Shown here: positions 1-7,140 of the stretch, in pieces
Numbering within the stretch: the first letter of the stretch is position 1
Layout of the letters: the number at the start of each line of letters is the position of its first letter
From: JBKBXU01 sp046313675
GTDB taxonomy: Bacteria > Bacteroidota > Bacteroidia > Cytophagales > Cytophagaceae
NCBI GenBank assembly: GCA_046313675.1
Contig: JBKBXU010000051.1
Coordinates: 1 to 18,153, forward strand
Length of the DNA stretch: 18,153 bases
Reading direction: 5' to 3'
Made by a program: the position numbers and the translations under genes
Notes under the pieces: model-generated
What the model was told of the DNA's origin: nothing
The model's input: the letters and a program-made list of their open reading frames with translations, nothing else
The model's database searches: none

Positions 1-626
1 TTTAAATTGTCAATTATCCCTTGTATATTTTCAATGTCTTTGTCCCAGGTGCTAAGAATGTCGGCGATTTTTTGTTGCTCGGGAAGGGGAGGAAGGGGAA
101 TTAAAACTTTTAACAATTCAGATTTTGAGAGATTAAACCGAGTTGAACCTTGAGCTAGACAGATGATATTTTTTCTAATATACTCTCCTCTAAATAAAAA
201 TCGCGCAAATAGAGGGCTAAACACATCAAAGGTTTTTAATCTTATGCCAAAACAAAAACTATTGAGATATAAGTCATTAACTTCATCAAGCAGTACAGAA
301 GACATTCCTAATTCTTCTGGGGATTCTGATGAGGTAGTAAAAAATATATCTCCGTATTTTACACAATTTTGTTTTTCAGATTCTGATATATTTACTAATT
401 CCAAAAAGGCAAGGTCAATTCTACTATTTTGGAATATATTTTTATAAGGGATATATGGTTTTCCTTTCCCAAAATCATCTTTATCTTTTCCTGATAATCC
501 TGTAAATGTACTTCCTAGGTTGGCTAGTTCTGAAAAACTCCAATCCTCTGGAATAATCCCAACAGGAGTCATTTTATAGCCTGGGAGAATATTTTGTTTT
601 TTTGTTTTCTGTTCCACTGCTTCCAT
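1..626 (-). CDS. hsdS: Type I restriction specificity subunit HsdS, N-terminal part (runs off window)
   Basis: This is the DNA-recognition subunit of a type I restriction-modification enzyme; it directs HsdM and HsdR to their target site. The first 208 codons are present; the rest lies beyond the left edge. The protein opens with a tail of about 24 residues, then a typical TRD start with 'IPEDWS' (residues 25-30). The first target-recognition domain covers roughly residues 25-180. It ends in 'LPPLPEQQKIADILS' (178-192), the usual entry into the first conserved spacer helix. The ATG at 626 lies 2 nt after the stop of the RhuM gene, so the two are probably translationally coupled. Whether a second TRD follows cannot be seen. 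The family call is secure from these motifs; the recognition sequence cannot be inferred. Confidence 0.9.
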   Translation of the reverse strand, partial: MEAVEQKTKKQNILPGYKMTPVGIIPEDWSFSELANLGSTFTGLSGKDKDDFGKGKPYIPYKNIFQNSRIDLAFLELVNISESEKQNCVKYGDIFFTTSSESPEELGMSSVLLDEVNDLYLNSFCFGIRLKTFDVFSPLFARFLFRGEYIRKNIICLAQGSTRFNLSKSELLKVLIPLPPLPEQQKIADILSTWDKDIENIQGIIDNL

Positions 627-628
627 GT

Positions 629-1633
629 CTATTCCTTTTTCTTCTTCAGTTTTTTCACTTCCCTGTCAAAATCACTTTCATAATTCTTGTCCTGAATTAC
701 ACGGTAGTTTTCAAAGGTCTTTTCTGCCAGCTTTTTTGCTACCTCATGAGATATTTTACCGGCATCTTTTAATACTTCATATTCATTAAATTGCAGGAAA
801 GCATCCAGTTTGGTAATCCAGTCGGTCATTTTCATGGGTATTTGTCGTGCAGCCTGATTTTCGGCATAGTCGAGATACATGGTCACAATCCGGTTTAGCT
901 CACTTATCTCTTTTTCTGAGAGGTAGTTTTTGGCTACGCTCACATCAGATTTTAGAATTTTGCCTTCCGGTGCTTGTTTCCAGGTGGTAAGTCCCATATT
1001 TGGCCTGGATGCATCTGCACGCCCTGCAATGATTTCTGCCGCTGTGTTGCCTGTTATGGCCCAATGAAGTTTATTCTGAACCGTTTTATAAAAAGTTCTG
1101 GTAATTTCGGCATTAGCATCATAGTCAATGCTGCACTGGGAGTATATATCAGTAATTTTCTGGTAAAACCTTCTTTCACTGGCACGTATCTCCCGAATAC
1201 GCTCCAGTAACTCATCAAAATAATCCTTGCCAAACCTTTGTCCCTGCTTCAGCCTTTCGTCGTCCAGAACAAAACCTTTAATGATATACTCTTTCAGCGT
1301 TTGGGTAGCCCAAATTCTAAATTGAGTTGCTTGATAGCTATTTACTCTGTAACCTACCGCTATAACAGCATCAAGGTTGTAGAACTCCACCTCACGACTT
1401 ACTTCACGAGAGCCTTCAGTTTGAACTATTCGAAATTTTCGAATAGTTGGATCCTGCTGTAATTCACCACTCTTAAAAATTTCTTTTAAATGATAATTTA
1501 TGGTGTTAACCTCAACTGCAAATAATTCTGACATCCTTTTCTGAGAAAGCCAGAAGGTTTCATTCTCATAGTAAACTTCTACACGAATGTGGCCTTGGGA
1601 GTCGGAGTATAATATGATATCAGAAGCTTTCAT
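629..1633 (-). CDS. RhuM-family protein within the type I R-M operon
   Basis: A 334-residue protein of the virulence RhuM family (PF13310/COG3943). The family is named after Salmonella RhuM and was described as a putative DNA-binding protein clustered with type I R-M systems; its biochemical role is unknown. The N-terminus has the family pattern: a short beta start, 'FWLSQKRMSELF' as a probable helix-turn-helix (about 28-39), 'TIRKFRIVQTEGSREV' (63-78) and 'NLDAVIAVGYRVNS' (86-99), then 'TQFRIWATQTLKEYIIKGF'. The rest is alpha-helical and ends in a lysine run. Length is normal for a full member. It lies between hsdM and hsdS, a known location. Its ATG directly abuts the inverted repeat that ends the GxxExxY cassette at 1634. 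Family call is strong. An accessory or regulatory role in the R-M system is inference. Confidence 0.88.
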   Translation of the reverse strand: MKASDIILYSDSQGHIRVEVYYENETFWLSQKRMSELFAVEVNTINYHLKEIFKSGELQQDPTIRKFRIVQTEGSREVSREVEFYNLDAVIAVGYRVNSYQATQFRIWATQTLKEYIIKGFVLDDERLKQGQRFGKDYFDELLERIREIRASERRFYQKITDIYSQCSIDYDANAEITRTFYKTVQNKLHWAITGNTAAEIIAGRADASRPNMGLTTWKQAPEGKILKSDVSVAKNYLSEKEISELNRIVTMYLDYAENQAARQIPMKMTDWITKLDAFLQFNEYEVLKDAGKISHEVAKKLAEKTFENYRVIQDKNYESDFDREVKKLKKKKE

Positions 1634-2140
1634 ATTGTCTGAATCACGGATTTTTCGGATGACACAAATTCCACAGATTTGAAGTATGTTAAATAATCCT
1701 TCATAATACCAACCTTTTAAATGTTAATGATTTGCTGCCAAAATTAATCAGAAGTCCAACTTCAAGTTTATACGCCTTCAGATAATTTAAAGCCTGTGCC
1801 CAATGCACATCTTCTAATTGAATGGTGGCTTTCAGTTCTACTAGTACTTTTCCTTCTACTACAAAATCTGCCCTGCGTGTACCAATAGGTTCTGGTAAAT
1901 TTTTGTAAAAAAATATCTTGTTCTATTTCACGGTTAAAGTTTAGGTTTCTCTGGCTCATTTCCCAAGCAAATGCCCGTTGATAAATGACTTCCTGGAACC
2001 CATTACCCAAAAAGGAATGAACATCATAAGCTGCCCCAATAATTTTTTCGGTAATATCTTTATGTTTTAAAACCTGCATTTCAGTATAACCTAATAATCT
2101 GTGTCCTCCTTTAATCTTTATAATCCGTGATTCTGACAAT
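1634..2140. repeat. GxxExxY mini-cassette bounded by 19-nt inverted repeats
   Basis: The sequence attgtctgaatcacggatt (1634-1652) and aatccgtgattctgacaat (2122-2140) are inverted copies of one another with 18 of 19 positions matching. They enclose a 507-bp segment holding the broken GxxExxY gene and a 24-codon reading frame. The left repeat touches the rhuM start codon (1631-1633). The right repeat ends 2 nt from the hsdM stop (2143-2145). The segment thus fills exactly the hsdM-rhuM junction. No transposase lies inside and I see no target-site duplication. The repeats are directly visible; mobility is inference. Confidence 0.6.
1701..2079 (-). pseudogene. GxxExxY protein, broken by a one-base frameshift
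   Basis: Related to the GxxExxY family (TIGR04256/PF13366), small proteins of the PD-(D/E)XK nuclease fold with unknown function. The first frame gives 'DITEKIIGAAYDVHSFLGNGFQEVIY', containing the diagnostic GFQEVIY (GxxExxY). It then loses homology after 'EIEQDI'. Moving one base at the T7 run (A7 on the plus strand, 1907-1913) restores 'FYKNLPEPIGTRRADFVVEG', then 'KVLVELKA' with the nuclease D and ELK motifs, and on to a TGA at 1701. Six T instead of seven would give an intact protein of about 126 residues. The ATG at 2079 is chosen because family members start just before the 'DITEKIIGAA' motif; an in-frame TTG at 2139 would extend it over the inverted repeat. The run is a slippage-prone homopolymer, so sequencing error or phase variation could also explain it. 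A 24-codon frame (1630-1704) overlaps this stop and the rhuM start, each by 4 nt. Confidence 0.82.
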
Positions 2141-2142
2141 TT

Positions 2143-3657
2143 TTAGAATCCCAACTCCTTTAAATAATCCTCCATCTGCTTTTCTACCTCAGCCAGTTCA
2201 CCCTTCAGTTTTAAGATATTCTGTTGTGTGGCAGCTATATCTACAGGCTCTTCCTCCACAAAAGTGTCCACATAACGGGGAATGTTGAGGTTGTATTCAT
2301 TATCCTTAATCTCCTTAAGTGTTGCCCTGTAAGCATACTTATCTTCCAGTACAAATCCTTCATCTGTTGTCAAAGGTTGAGCATTCCTAAAAGCCTTATA
2401 CGTGCTAACAATCTTCTCTATGTCAGTTTCTCTAAGCCTGTTCTGGTTTTTGCCGGATTCATAACCCTTGTTGGAATCAATAAATAACACATCTTTATTA
2501 GTACCTTTAGCACGGTTAAAAATCATGATGCAAGCAGGAATACCTGTGCCAAAGAAAAGATTGGAAGGTAGCCCGATAACAGCTTCCAAAAGATTTTCGT
2601 CAATGAGTTGCTGTCTGATTTTTCCTTCGCTGCTTCCTCTGAACAAAGCACCATGGGGGAGGATAACACCAACTTTTCCCACATCTTCATAAGATGTTTC
2701 AATCATGTGGGTGATGAAAGCATAATCTCCTTTGCTTTTAGGAGGCACACCCCGATGGAAACGGTTAAACTGATCCGCTATGGCATTTTCTGCGCCCCAT
2801 TTATCCAAACTGAATGGAGGATTGGCTACAACAACATGGAACTTCATGAGGCTATCGCCTTCTAAAAGTTTAGGATTGTTAAGCGTGTCTCCCCATTCAA
2901 TAGAAGCATTGTCCATTTCATGAAGGAACATGTTCATTCTTGCCAATGCCCACGTGCTTCCGTTGATTTCTTGTCCGTAAACTGAGAAATTATTGCTCCC
3001 AACTTCTTTTGCAGTCTTTATAAGCAAAGAACCTGAGCCACAAGAAGGGTCACAGATTCTGTTTCCCGGCTGTGGGTCTACCAGTTTGGCTAATAAGGTA
3101 GAAACCCCTGCAGGGGTATAAAATTCACCTGCCTTTTTTCCTGCATCACTGGCAAAACGTTCTATCAAATACTCATAAGCATCACCAATAATATCGTTTC
3201 CTTCAAGGTGGGAGGGTTGTAAGTCCAGATGGGAAAAATCAACAAGAAGGTTTTTTAACCTGCGGTTACGATCCTTCGTTTGTCCCAGGTTGGCTTCTGA
3301 ATTAAAGTCAATATTTCTGAATACACGTTCCAGTTTACTGCGGTTTGCATCTTCCAGATGTTCTAAAGCAATATTAATCAGCTCCCCAAGATTGGACTCG
3401 TTACGCTTCTCAAACAAGTAATCAAATGTGCAGTTTTCAGGCACATGAAAGCGTTCATTTCGTAAAGCTCTATCTATTCTTACAGCATCGTTATTATATT
3501 TTTCCGCATATATTCTCCTTTTGTCATTCCAAACATCTGAAACATATTTTACAAAAAGCATGGTGAGTATATAATCCTTATACTGTGACGGATCTATTAC
3601 ACCTCTGAAAGTGTCACATGCTTTCCAGACTATGTTATTTATTTCAGATTGATTCAT
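2143..3657 (-). CDS. hsdM: Type I restriction-modification DNA methyltransferase subunit HsdM
   Basis: This 504-residue subunit transfers a methyl group from S-adenosylmethionine to the N6 of adenine in the site chosen by HsdS. With two HsdM and one HsdS it forms the modification core of the type I complex. An N-terminal helical HsdM domain comes first (about 5-140). The catalytic domain has 'GEFYTPAGVS' (177-186), motif I 'DPSCGSGSLL' (203-212) for SAM binding and motif IV 'NPPF' (279-282), the N6-adenine catalytic signature. The C-terminal 'LKGELAEVEKQMEDYLKELGF' looks like the usual coiled-coil tail that contacts HsdS. Length matches the family, and all key motifs are intact. It is preceded by the four-helix gene and followed by the GxxExxY cassette. 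The ATG at 3657 opens directly into the family's standard N-terminus. Confidence 0.96.
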   Translation of the reverse strand: MNQSEINNIVWKACDTFRGVIDPSQYKDYILTMLFVKYVSDVWNDKRRIYAEKYNNDAVRIDRALRNERFHVPENCTFDYLFEKRNESNLGELINIALEHLEDANRSKLERVFRNIDFNSEANLGQTKDRNRRLKNLLVDFSHLDLQPSHLEGNDIIGDAYEYLIERFASDAGKKAGEFYTPAGVSTLLAKLVDPQPGNRICDPSCGSGSLLIKTAKEVGSNNFSVYGQEINGSTWALARMNMFLHEMDNASIEWGDTLNNPKLLEGDSLMKFHVVVANPPFSLDKWGAENAIADQFNRFHRGVPPKSKGDYAFITHMIETSYEDVGKVGVILPHGALFRGSSEGKIRQQLIDENLLEAVIGLPSNLFFGTGIPACIMIFNRAKGTNKDVLFIDSNKGYESGKNQNRLRETDIEKIVSTYKAFRNAQPLTTDEGFVLEDKYAYRATLKEIKDNEYNLNIPRYVDTFVEEEPVDIAATQQNILKLKGELAEVEKQMEDYLKELGF

Positions 3658-3663
3658 AAATTA

Positions 3664-4071
3664 TCAATTGTTATTTGTTAATGGTTAATTTCGCTTTCGT
3701 TGTTTTTAATATTGAAGTTAGCAGTTTTATAACTTCGACCGCATCATTATTAATGCTTTCGTATTGTTCTTTACTTAAATAGGAAGTTTGATATAAAAGC
3801 TCAAGCCAATATAACACTTCATTAGCTTCTTTTTGCCCTATGGCCAATTTATGTATAAAATCCATTTTGCTTTCTGAGTGCTCCGCTTCTCTTACCATAG
3901 CTCCAATAGCTGTCCCACACCTTAGAAGCTGTTTAGATAAGATACCTTCTTTCTTTTCTGCATTTAAAAATTGGTAAAGCTTTATAATTCTAATGGCAAA
4001 TTGAAAGCTTTTTTCTTTAATAATATTTTCTCTGCTCATTAATAATTAAAAATTAATGCATTAACAATTGA
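3664..4071. repeat. Four-helix-bundle mini-cassette bounded by imperfect inverted repeats
   Basis: Tcaattgtta (3664-3673) and its exact reverse complement taacaattga (4062-4071) bracket the four-helix gene. The similarity continues inward with ttaat/attaa motifs, about 26 nt in all with gaps. The left copy overlaps the stop of the four-helix gene, just ahead of the hsdM start. The right copy encodes the last residues of the half-HsdS (around 'NSIVNALIF'). AT-rich palindromic borders are typical of the DNA around S23/IVP-type ORFs. The repeat is short and AT-rich, so part of the match could be chance. Confidence 0.45.
3671..4039 (-). CDS. Four-helix-bundle protein (S23/23S rRNA intervening-sequence family)
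   Basis: A 122-residue all-helical protein of the four-helix-bundle family TIGR02436 (PF05635), first found encoded in intervening sequences of 23S rRNA genes. Its function is not established. Recognisable features are 'SFQFAIRIIKLYQFL' in helix 1, 'LSKQLLRCGTAIGAMVREAE' (36-55) in helix 2 and 'FIHKLAIGQKEANEVLYWLELL' (61-82) in helix 3, followed by a fourth helix near the C-terminus. The conserved glycine and the E/W pattern of helix 3 are family hallmarks. The ATG at 4039 overlaps the TAA of the half-HsdS gene by 1 nt, and hsdM starts 13 nt after its stop, so it is cotranscribed with the R-M genes. It lies between inverted repeats (see cassette entry). The family call is strong; a role in restriction is not implied. 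Confidence 0.87.
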   Translation of the reverse strand: MSRENIIKEKSFQFAIRIIKLYQFLNAEKKEGILSKQLLRCGTAIGAMVREAEHSESKMDFIHKLAIGQKEANEVLYWLELLYQTSYLSKEQYESINNDAVEVIKLLTSILKTTKAKLTINK

Positions 4072-4599
4072 ATTAAATCGTTTATTTTTTTCTTCTATTA
4101 TCTTATTTGTAAGCGCAATATCAATATCATGAAGCTCTTTAATTTTCACGATTTTATACTGCACCTCAAGAGAGGGCAGGTTAATAGGTAAAGCCTCTAG
4201 TTCAGATTTTCTAATAGAGGGTATTGAACTACCTGCCCCTAAAGTCTGAAAATAAGCTTGTGTTTGTGTCGAATTAAATAAGGTGGTAAGGAATTCAGGT
4301 AATACTACATTTATATAAGGCTTTATGACAAAAAACATGGAAGAGGCTATGGCAGGCCCCATATTGTCTCTATAAGTCCAGGCAAAATTTCTAAATCCTT
4401 TTCCAGCCAATATAATATCACCTTCATTTAATAAATGCCCTTCGTTTTTTGTGTCTATATTAAGAAAGGTATCGATAGGAAGAATTTTCCTGCCATATTC
4501 ATCAAAATGTTTTGCCTGAAGATAGGCTGTATTTCCAGCATCACCAGGTTTATCATATAGTCCAAACTGTATTTTACTTATTTCTCCTAATACGTTCAT
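4039..4599 (-). CDS. hsdS: Half-length type I specificity subunit (single TRD)
   Basis: A 186-residue HsdS-type protein with one target-recognition domain. 'LGEISKIQFGLYDKP' (4-18) opens the TRD. 'YLQAKHFDE', 'LLNEGDIILAGKGFRNFAW', 'GPAIASSMFFVI' and 'GSSIPSIRKSELEALPINLP' follow in the order typical of type I and type IIG recognition domains. 'VQYKIVKIKELHDID' then leads into one helical spacer. A full HsdS has two TRDs and about 400 residues; this one has half. Half-subunits of other systems can pair to give a symmetric recognition site, which is family knowledge and not shown here. It is the first gene of the operon, upstream of hsdM, while a second hsdS lies at the operon's end. Its last codons lie in the inverted repeat bordering the four-helix gene, so its C-terminus may have been changed by that insertion. 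Confidence 0.82.
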   Translation of the reverse strand: MNVLGEISKIQFGLYDKPGDAGNTAYLQAKHFDEYGRKILPIDTFLNIDTKNEGHLLNEGDIILAGKGFRNFAWTYRDNMGPAIASSMFFVIKPYINVVLPEFLTTLFNSTQTQAYFQTLGAGSSIPSIRKSELEALPINLPSLEVQYKIVKIKELHDIDIALTNKIIEEKNKRFNSIVNALIFNY

Positions 4600-4708
4600 T
4601 GTTTTTGTAGAGCGTTACAATTTAACTTTGTAAATATAGTAAAAGTATTTAAAATAAAAATAATTTCATTGTAGAAATATTCAAATTTGTGTGGTGTTGG
4701 TTATTTCG

Positions 4709-4737
4709 TTTGTATATATTAATATTGTTTATGTTTA
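4709..4737 (+). promoter_or_regulatory. Candidate Bacteroidota promoter for the gene at 4757
   Basis: TTTG (4709-4712), a 17-nt spacer, then TATGTTTA (4730-4737). This matches the Bacteroidota -33 TTTG and -7 TAnnTTTG consensus except for the final base. Transcription would start near 4743, leaving a leader of about 14 nt before the ATG at 4757. The region is very AT-rich, so a chance match is possible. Confidence 0.42.
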
Positions 4738-4756
4738 AAATTTTAATGTATCAGCA

Positions 4757-5098
4757 ATGAACACCTTATCACACAATGCCAACCTGACCCAAAAAGAGTT
4801 GATTTTGTCACTTATCAAAGCAGAAATGCGAACGTATAAACTTATAACTGGCCTGATGAATGCAGGCGCAGAAGCAGGAGATTTTTATGCTGATCTCGGT
4901 ACTGTTATTTTAAAGTTGATGGACTTTGATGAAGCAGATCGGGATGATTTGTATGGCTTTTATCACAAGACAATGGAGAATCTATCAAAAGTCGAGTTGG
5001 CGGATTTTTTTAAAAACCTAAATTTCATTTCTGTGGATTTTTACAATGAATTGTTACTGCAGAGAATTGCAAAGCAGGAGAAGAAATTGACAATATGA
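4757..5098 (+). CDS. Hypothetical protein, small and mostly helical
   Basis: A 113-residue protein that I do not recognise. It is predicted to be soluble and alpha-helical. It has an N-terminal stretch 'LTQKELILSLIKAEMRTYKLITGLMNAG', an acidic centre 'LMDFDEADRDDLYGFYHK' (about 53-70) and a basic tail 'KQEKKLTI'. There is no signal peptide, membrane segment or cysteine motif. The gene is divergent from the R-M operon, with 157 bp between them that carry a good Bacteroidota promoter match 20 nt upstream of the ATG. It is the first gene of the accessory region and is followed after 53 bp by a membrane protein in the same direction, so the two may share a transcript. The reading frame is credible from its promoter and amino-acid composition; the function is unknown. 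Confidence 0.65.
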   Translation: MNTLSHNANLTQKELILSLIKAEMRTYKLITGLMNAGAEAGDFYADLGTVILKLMDFDEADRDDLYGFYHKTMENLSKVELADFFKNLNFISVDFYNELLLQRIAKQEKKLTI

Positions 5099-5151
5099 AT
5101 GGATAAATAACCCTAAAAGACAAAGAATAAATCTCAATAAAAGAATGGATT

Positions 5152-5712
5152 ATGAAAAATTGCATTAGTTTTTTTATAAACAATATATGTGTTCCTATAG
5201 CTGTAATGATTTTGGGGAATGTTATTGTTCAAATTTTTGATTTTCCCGATAAAAATCTTGTATTCTTTAACCTTTTAATCATTGGATTATTGATAGGACA
5301 GAGCCTACAGAATAAAATAAAATTTATATTAACAAGTTTTCTGTTGCCAATTCAAGATTTTGAACCATCCTTCTTTATTACTAAACTAGAAGGTACATTA
5401 AGAGATTTAATTTTAATTTCTTTTAATATCATGAGCGGTTTTGGGGTTGCATCATTTGCTAAGGCAGTAGGATTGTTAAACCATAGTTTTATTCAGGATA
5501 ATCTTTTGCAACTAAATTTTCGCTACACATTATTTCTTCCTCTTACCGTTATTTTAATAATTTGCCACTATAGCTTGGTTTTGATTACGGTTTTATTTTT
5601 TTGGTTTAAGAGTCAAATTTTAATAGCATCATTTAACTATGCTCCATCAACAGAAAAGAATAAAAAGGAATTAGCCTTAATTGAAAATAAAGTATCCCAA
5701 TTGTTTGATTGA
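5152..5712 (+). CDS. Hypothetical integral membrane protein with about four TM segments
   Basis: A 186-residue protein with roughly four hydrophobic segments. These are at about 8-28 ('FINNICVPIAVMILGNVIVQ'), 36-50 ('VFFNLLIIGLLIGQS'), 85-105 ('LRDLILISFNIMSGFGVASF') and 127-152 ('LPLTVILIICHYSLVLITVL'). A short charged tail 'STEKNKKELALIENKVSQLF' follows and may form a helix in the cytoplasm. I recognise no domain family and no catalytic motif. It lies 53 bp after the hypothetical gene at 4757 on the same strand. A hairpin-rich non-coding block begins directly after its stop. The ORF is well supported by its consistent membrane composition; the function is unknown. Confidence 0.65.
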   Translation: MKNCISFFINNICVPIAVMILGNVIVQIFDFPDKNLVFFNLLIIGLLIGQSLQNKIKFILTSFLLPIQDFEPSFFITKLEGTLRDLILISFNIMSGFGVASFAKAVGLLNHSFIQDNLLQLNFRYTLFLPLTVILIICHYSLVLITVLFFWFKSQILIASFNYAPSTEKNKKELALIENKVSQLFD

Positions 5713-5719
5713 CCATTAA

Positions 5720-5746
5720 CAAAAAAAGCCCCCTAAAACGGGAGCT
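5720..5746 (-). terminator. Candidate rho-independent terminator (minus strand)
   Basis: Read on the minus strand, AGCTCCC and GGGGGCT form a 7-bp stem with one mismatch (plus-strand arms 5727-5733 and 5740-5746). A run of seven T follows (A-run at 5721-5727). On the plus strand no T-run follows, so the direction is minus. No minus-strand gene reads into it, so it would end an RNA arising from the non-coding block to its right. Confidence 0.4.
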
Positions 5747-5884
5747 CTGAAAAACATACCTAAAGCCGGAGTACCTGTAGCGAGTACTCTGTAACGCCAC
5801 CAAGAACTGAACGACGAATGCCAAAGGAACAACGAGTAGTAAAGCCACCGAACAGCCACCAGCTGCCAAGCCTGTAACAGGGCC

Positions 5885-5921
5885 GAGCGTTAAAAATTCT
5901 TCCTGTGGAAGAATTTAGCGA
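5885..5921. repeat. Conserved-flank hairpin, copy 1
   Basis: GAGCGTTAA (5885-5893) is followed by a perfect 10-bp stem aaattcttcc/ggaagaattt (5894-5903 and 5907-5916) with the 3-nt loop TGT, then AGCGA (5917-5921). The copy at 7326-7362 has the same flanks, spacing and loop length but a different stem sequence that still pairs. The outer CGTT/AGCG can extend the helix through one G-T pair and a 2-nt bulge. Confidence 0.6.
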
Positions 5922-6131
5922 GGAGCCAGCCTGTAGGGAAGCACAAGTGAACATAACGAGATAAATTAAAATACCCCCCTGGTAACTCCCTATAATAATT
6001 GGGACAGGCTGTACCAAGGAATTGCGAAACATCGGATTTGCCAGATTGCGGTGGGAGGGGAGAGGAAGAGGATTTATTTATATTTAATTATATTAGCAAA
6101 AAATGATTCATTTGTAAGAGTGCTTCAAAAT

Positions 6132-6554
6132 ATGCTTTCCTCCATTTTTGCTCTGGCTTTTCTGGCTTGTGGGATTTTTATAATCTACCGTTACTCTTTT
6201 TTTATGATTAAAGGCTATCAATCCTACAATTGGTCTAAAACCACAGGACGCATTATTCAAAGCAAGAAACAGAAAAACGCAGATCCTGAGGCTGGAGGTT
6301 ACGAATATTCAATCAATTATAGTTTCGTGATTAATGATAAAACATATAAGTCTGATAGGATTTTTTATGGAACCTTTGATTTTGACCTCATAGATTATCA
6401 GAAACGATATTATATAAATCAGGAAGTTAATGTTTATTACAATCCTTTAAAACCTGAAGAAAGCGTATTAGAAAATGGAATAGTCCATAACATGCATTTC
6501 TTGTTGGTGATCAGCATTGTTTTTGTTAGTATTGGTCTGATAATAATATTATAG
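6132..6554 (+). CDS. DUF3592 domain membrane protein
   Basis: A 140-residue membrane protein of the DUF3592 family (PF12158), whose function is unknown. From the chosen ATG it begins with a TM segment ('MLSSIFALAFLACGIFIIY'). Then comes 'SYNWSKTTGRIIQSK', the family's W-x-x-T-x-G-x-I signature. An extracytoplasmic beta-rich domain with 'YEYSINYSFVINDKTYKSDRI' follows, then 'YYINQEVNVYYNPLKPEESVLENG', a very typical end motif (Y-NP-x-x-P-x-x-S-x-LE-G). A second TM segment closes the protein. A longer in-frame start (GTG at 6051) would add 27 residues made of the hairpin-rich repeat block, which no family member has, so 6132 is preferred. Family assignment rests on these two motifs and the TM-domain-TM layout. 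Confidence 0.8.
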   Translation: MLSSIFALAFLACGIFIIYRYSFFMIKGYQSYNWSKTTGRIIQSKKQKNADPEAGGYEYSINYSFVINDKTYKSDRIFYGTFDFDLIDYQKRYYINQEVNVYYNPLKPEESVLENGIVHNMHFLLVISIVFVSIGLIIIL

Positions 6555-6978
6555 TTCTTTGACATTATGTTAAATAGCGGAATTGAAGAATACCATCAAT
6601 AGGGGTTAAAGGTACCTTTTATTCAGTTTTTTCTATCAGCTTAGTATTTCAGCTTATTCTTCGACCATAGCTTCGTGCTTAAAAGGATGACAAGTGAGAG
6701 GCCTTCAGACTGAATGTAGTATTCGATCAAGCATTCTGGAAATTCTTAAATTCTGTGAATCCTGGTTCAGACATCTTTCCTAAGGCTCGACATTTAAATA
6801 TTTGAAGTTTGGCCGGATTGTCCTTAGGAATATTCTCAAAATTCGGCTAATTAACCTGCAGATTATCCGTACCTCAGAATGACACGGAGAGTTAATTGTC
6901 TACCAAAAAATTCAAGCCATTTTGGTAATTCTATAGCTCTCTTAATTCTGATTCAGACAATATATTCGTGTTTGGTTT

Positions 6979-7104
6979 CCGGAATTATTTTAACATAAAA
7001 TCTAATGTTATTTAGTTAAAGCGTAAACAACTGATCTTACCTGTCTGCCGAACAGACAGGTGTTAACCGCGTCTGGCCGCAATTCCTATTATGTTTGTTA
7101 TATA
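6979..7104 (+). repeat. attC-like palindromic unit 1
   Basis: The unit opens with ccggaattattttaacat and closes with gttaacc plus a 35-nt block (7070-7104) that is repeated exactly at 7221-7255. Inside are TAACAT/ATGTTA arms (6991-6996, 7005-7010) and a perfect 8-bp hairpin CCTGTCTG/CAGACAGG (7040-7047, 7053-7060). GGAATT and AATTCC at the two ends could pair to close the unit. Confidence 0.6.
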
Positions 7105-7140
7105 TGATTTTGTTTTAGTTTTATTGTTTCGTTTTGCATG

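Larger units (their letters stand above)
5713..6131. other. Hairpin-rich non-coding block of higher GC
   Basis: About 420 bp with no convincing gene. Its base composition is visibly more GC-rich than the flanking genes. It contains the terminator-like hairpin at 5720-5746 (minus strand), repeated GCCACC(A/G)A motifs between about 5793 and 5871, the conserved-flank hairpin at 5885-5921, and a CGTTATG (minus strand) near 5955. A further palindrome has tggta/tacca arms enclosing tccc/ggga at about 5980-6017. Open frames crossing it have biased composition and no family resemblance. With a hairpin and T-run at its minus-strand end, the block could be the template of a minus-strand non-coding RNA. 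That is inference. Confidence 0.5.

Noticed and set aside
163..447. Plus-strand open frame of 94 codons
   Set aside because: Antisense to the clear HsdS reading frame; no family resemblance.
974..1462. Two plus-strand open frames
   Set aside because: Shadows of the RhuM gene on the minus strand.
2224..2865. Three overlapping plus-strand open frames
   Set aside because: Shadows of hsdM; composition and motifs favour the minus strand.
5633..6032. Two minus-strand open frames across the hairpin-rich block
   Set aside because: They consist of the repeat sequence, have biased composition and overlap the terminator-like hairpin; no protein family is recognisable.
6051..6131. GTG start extending the DUF3592 protein by 27 residues
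   Set aside because: The extension is derived from the repeat block and the family normally begins with the TM segment at the ATG at 6132.
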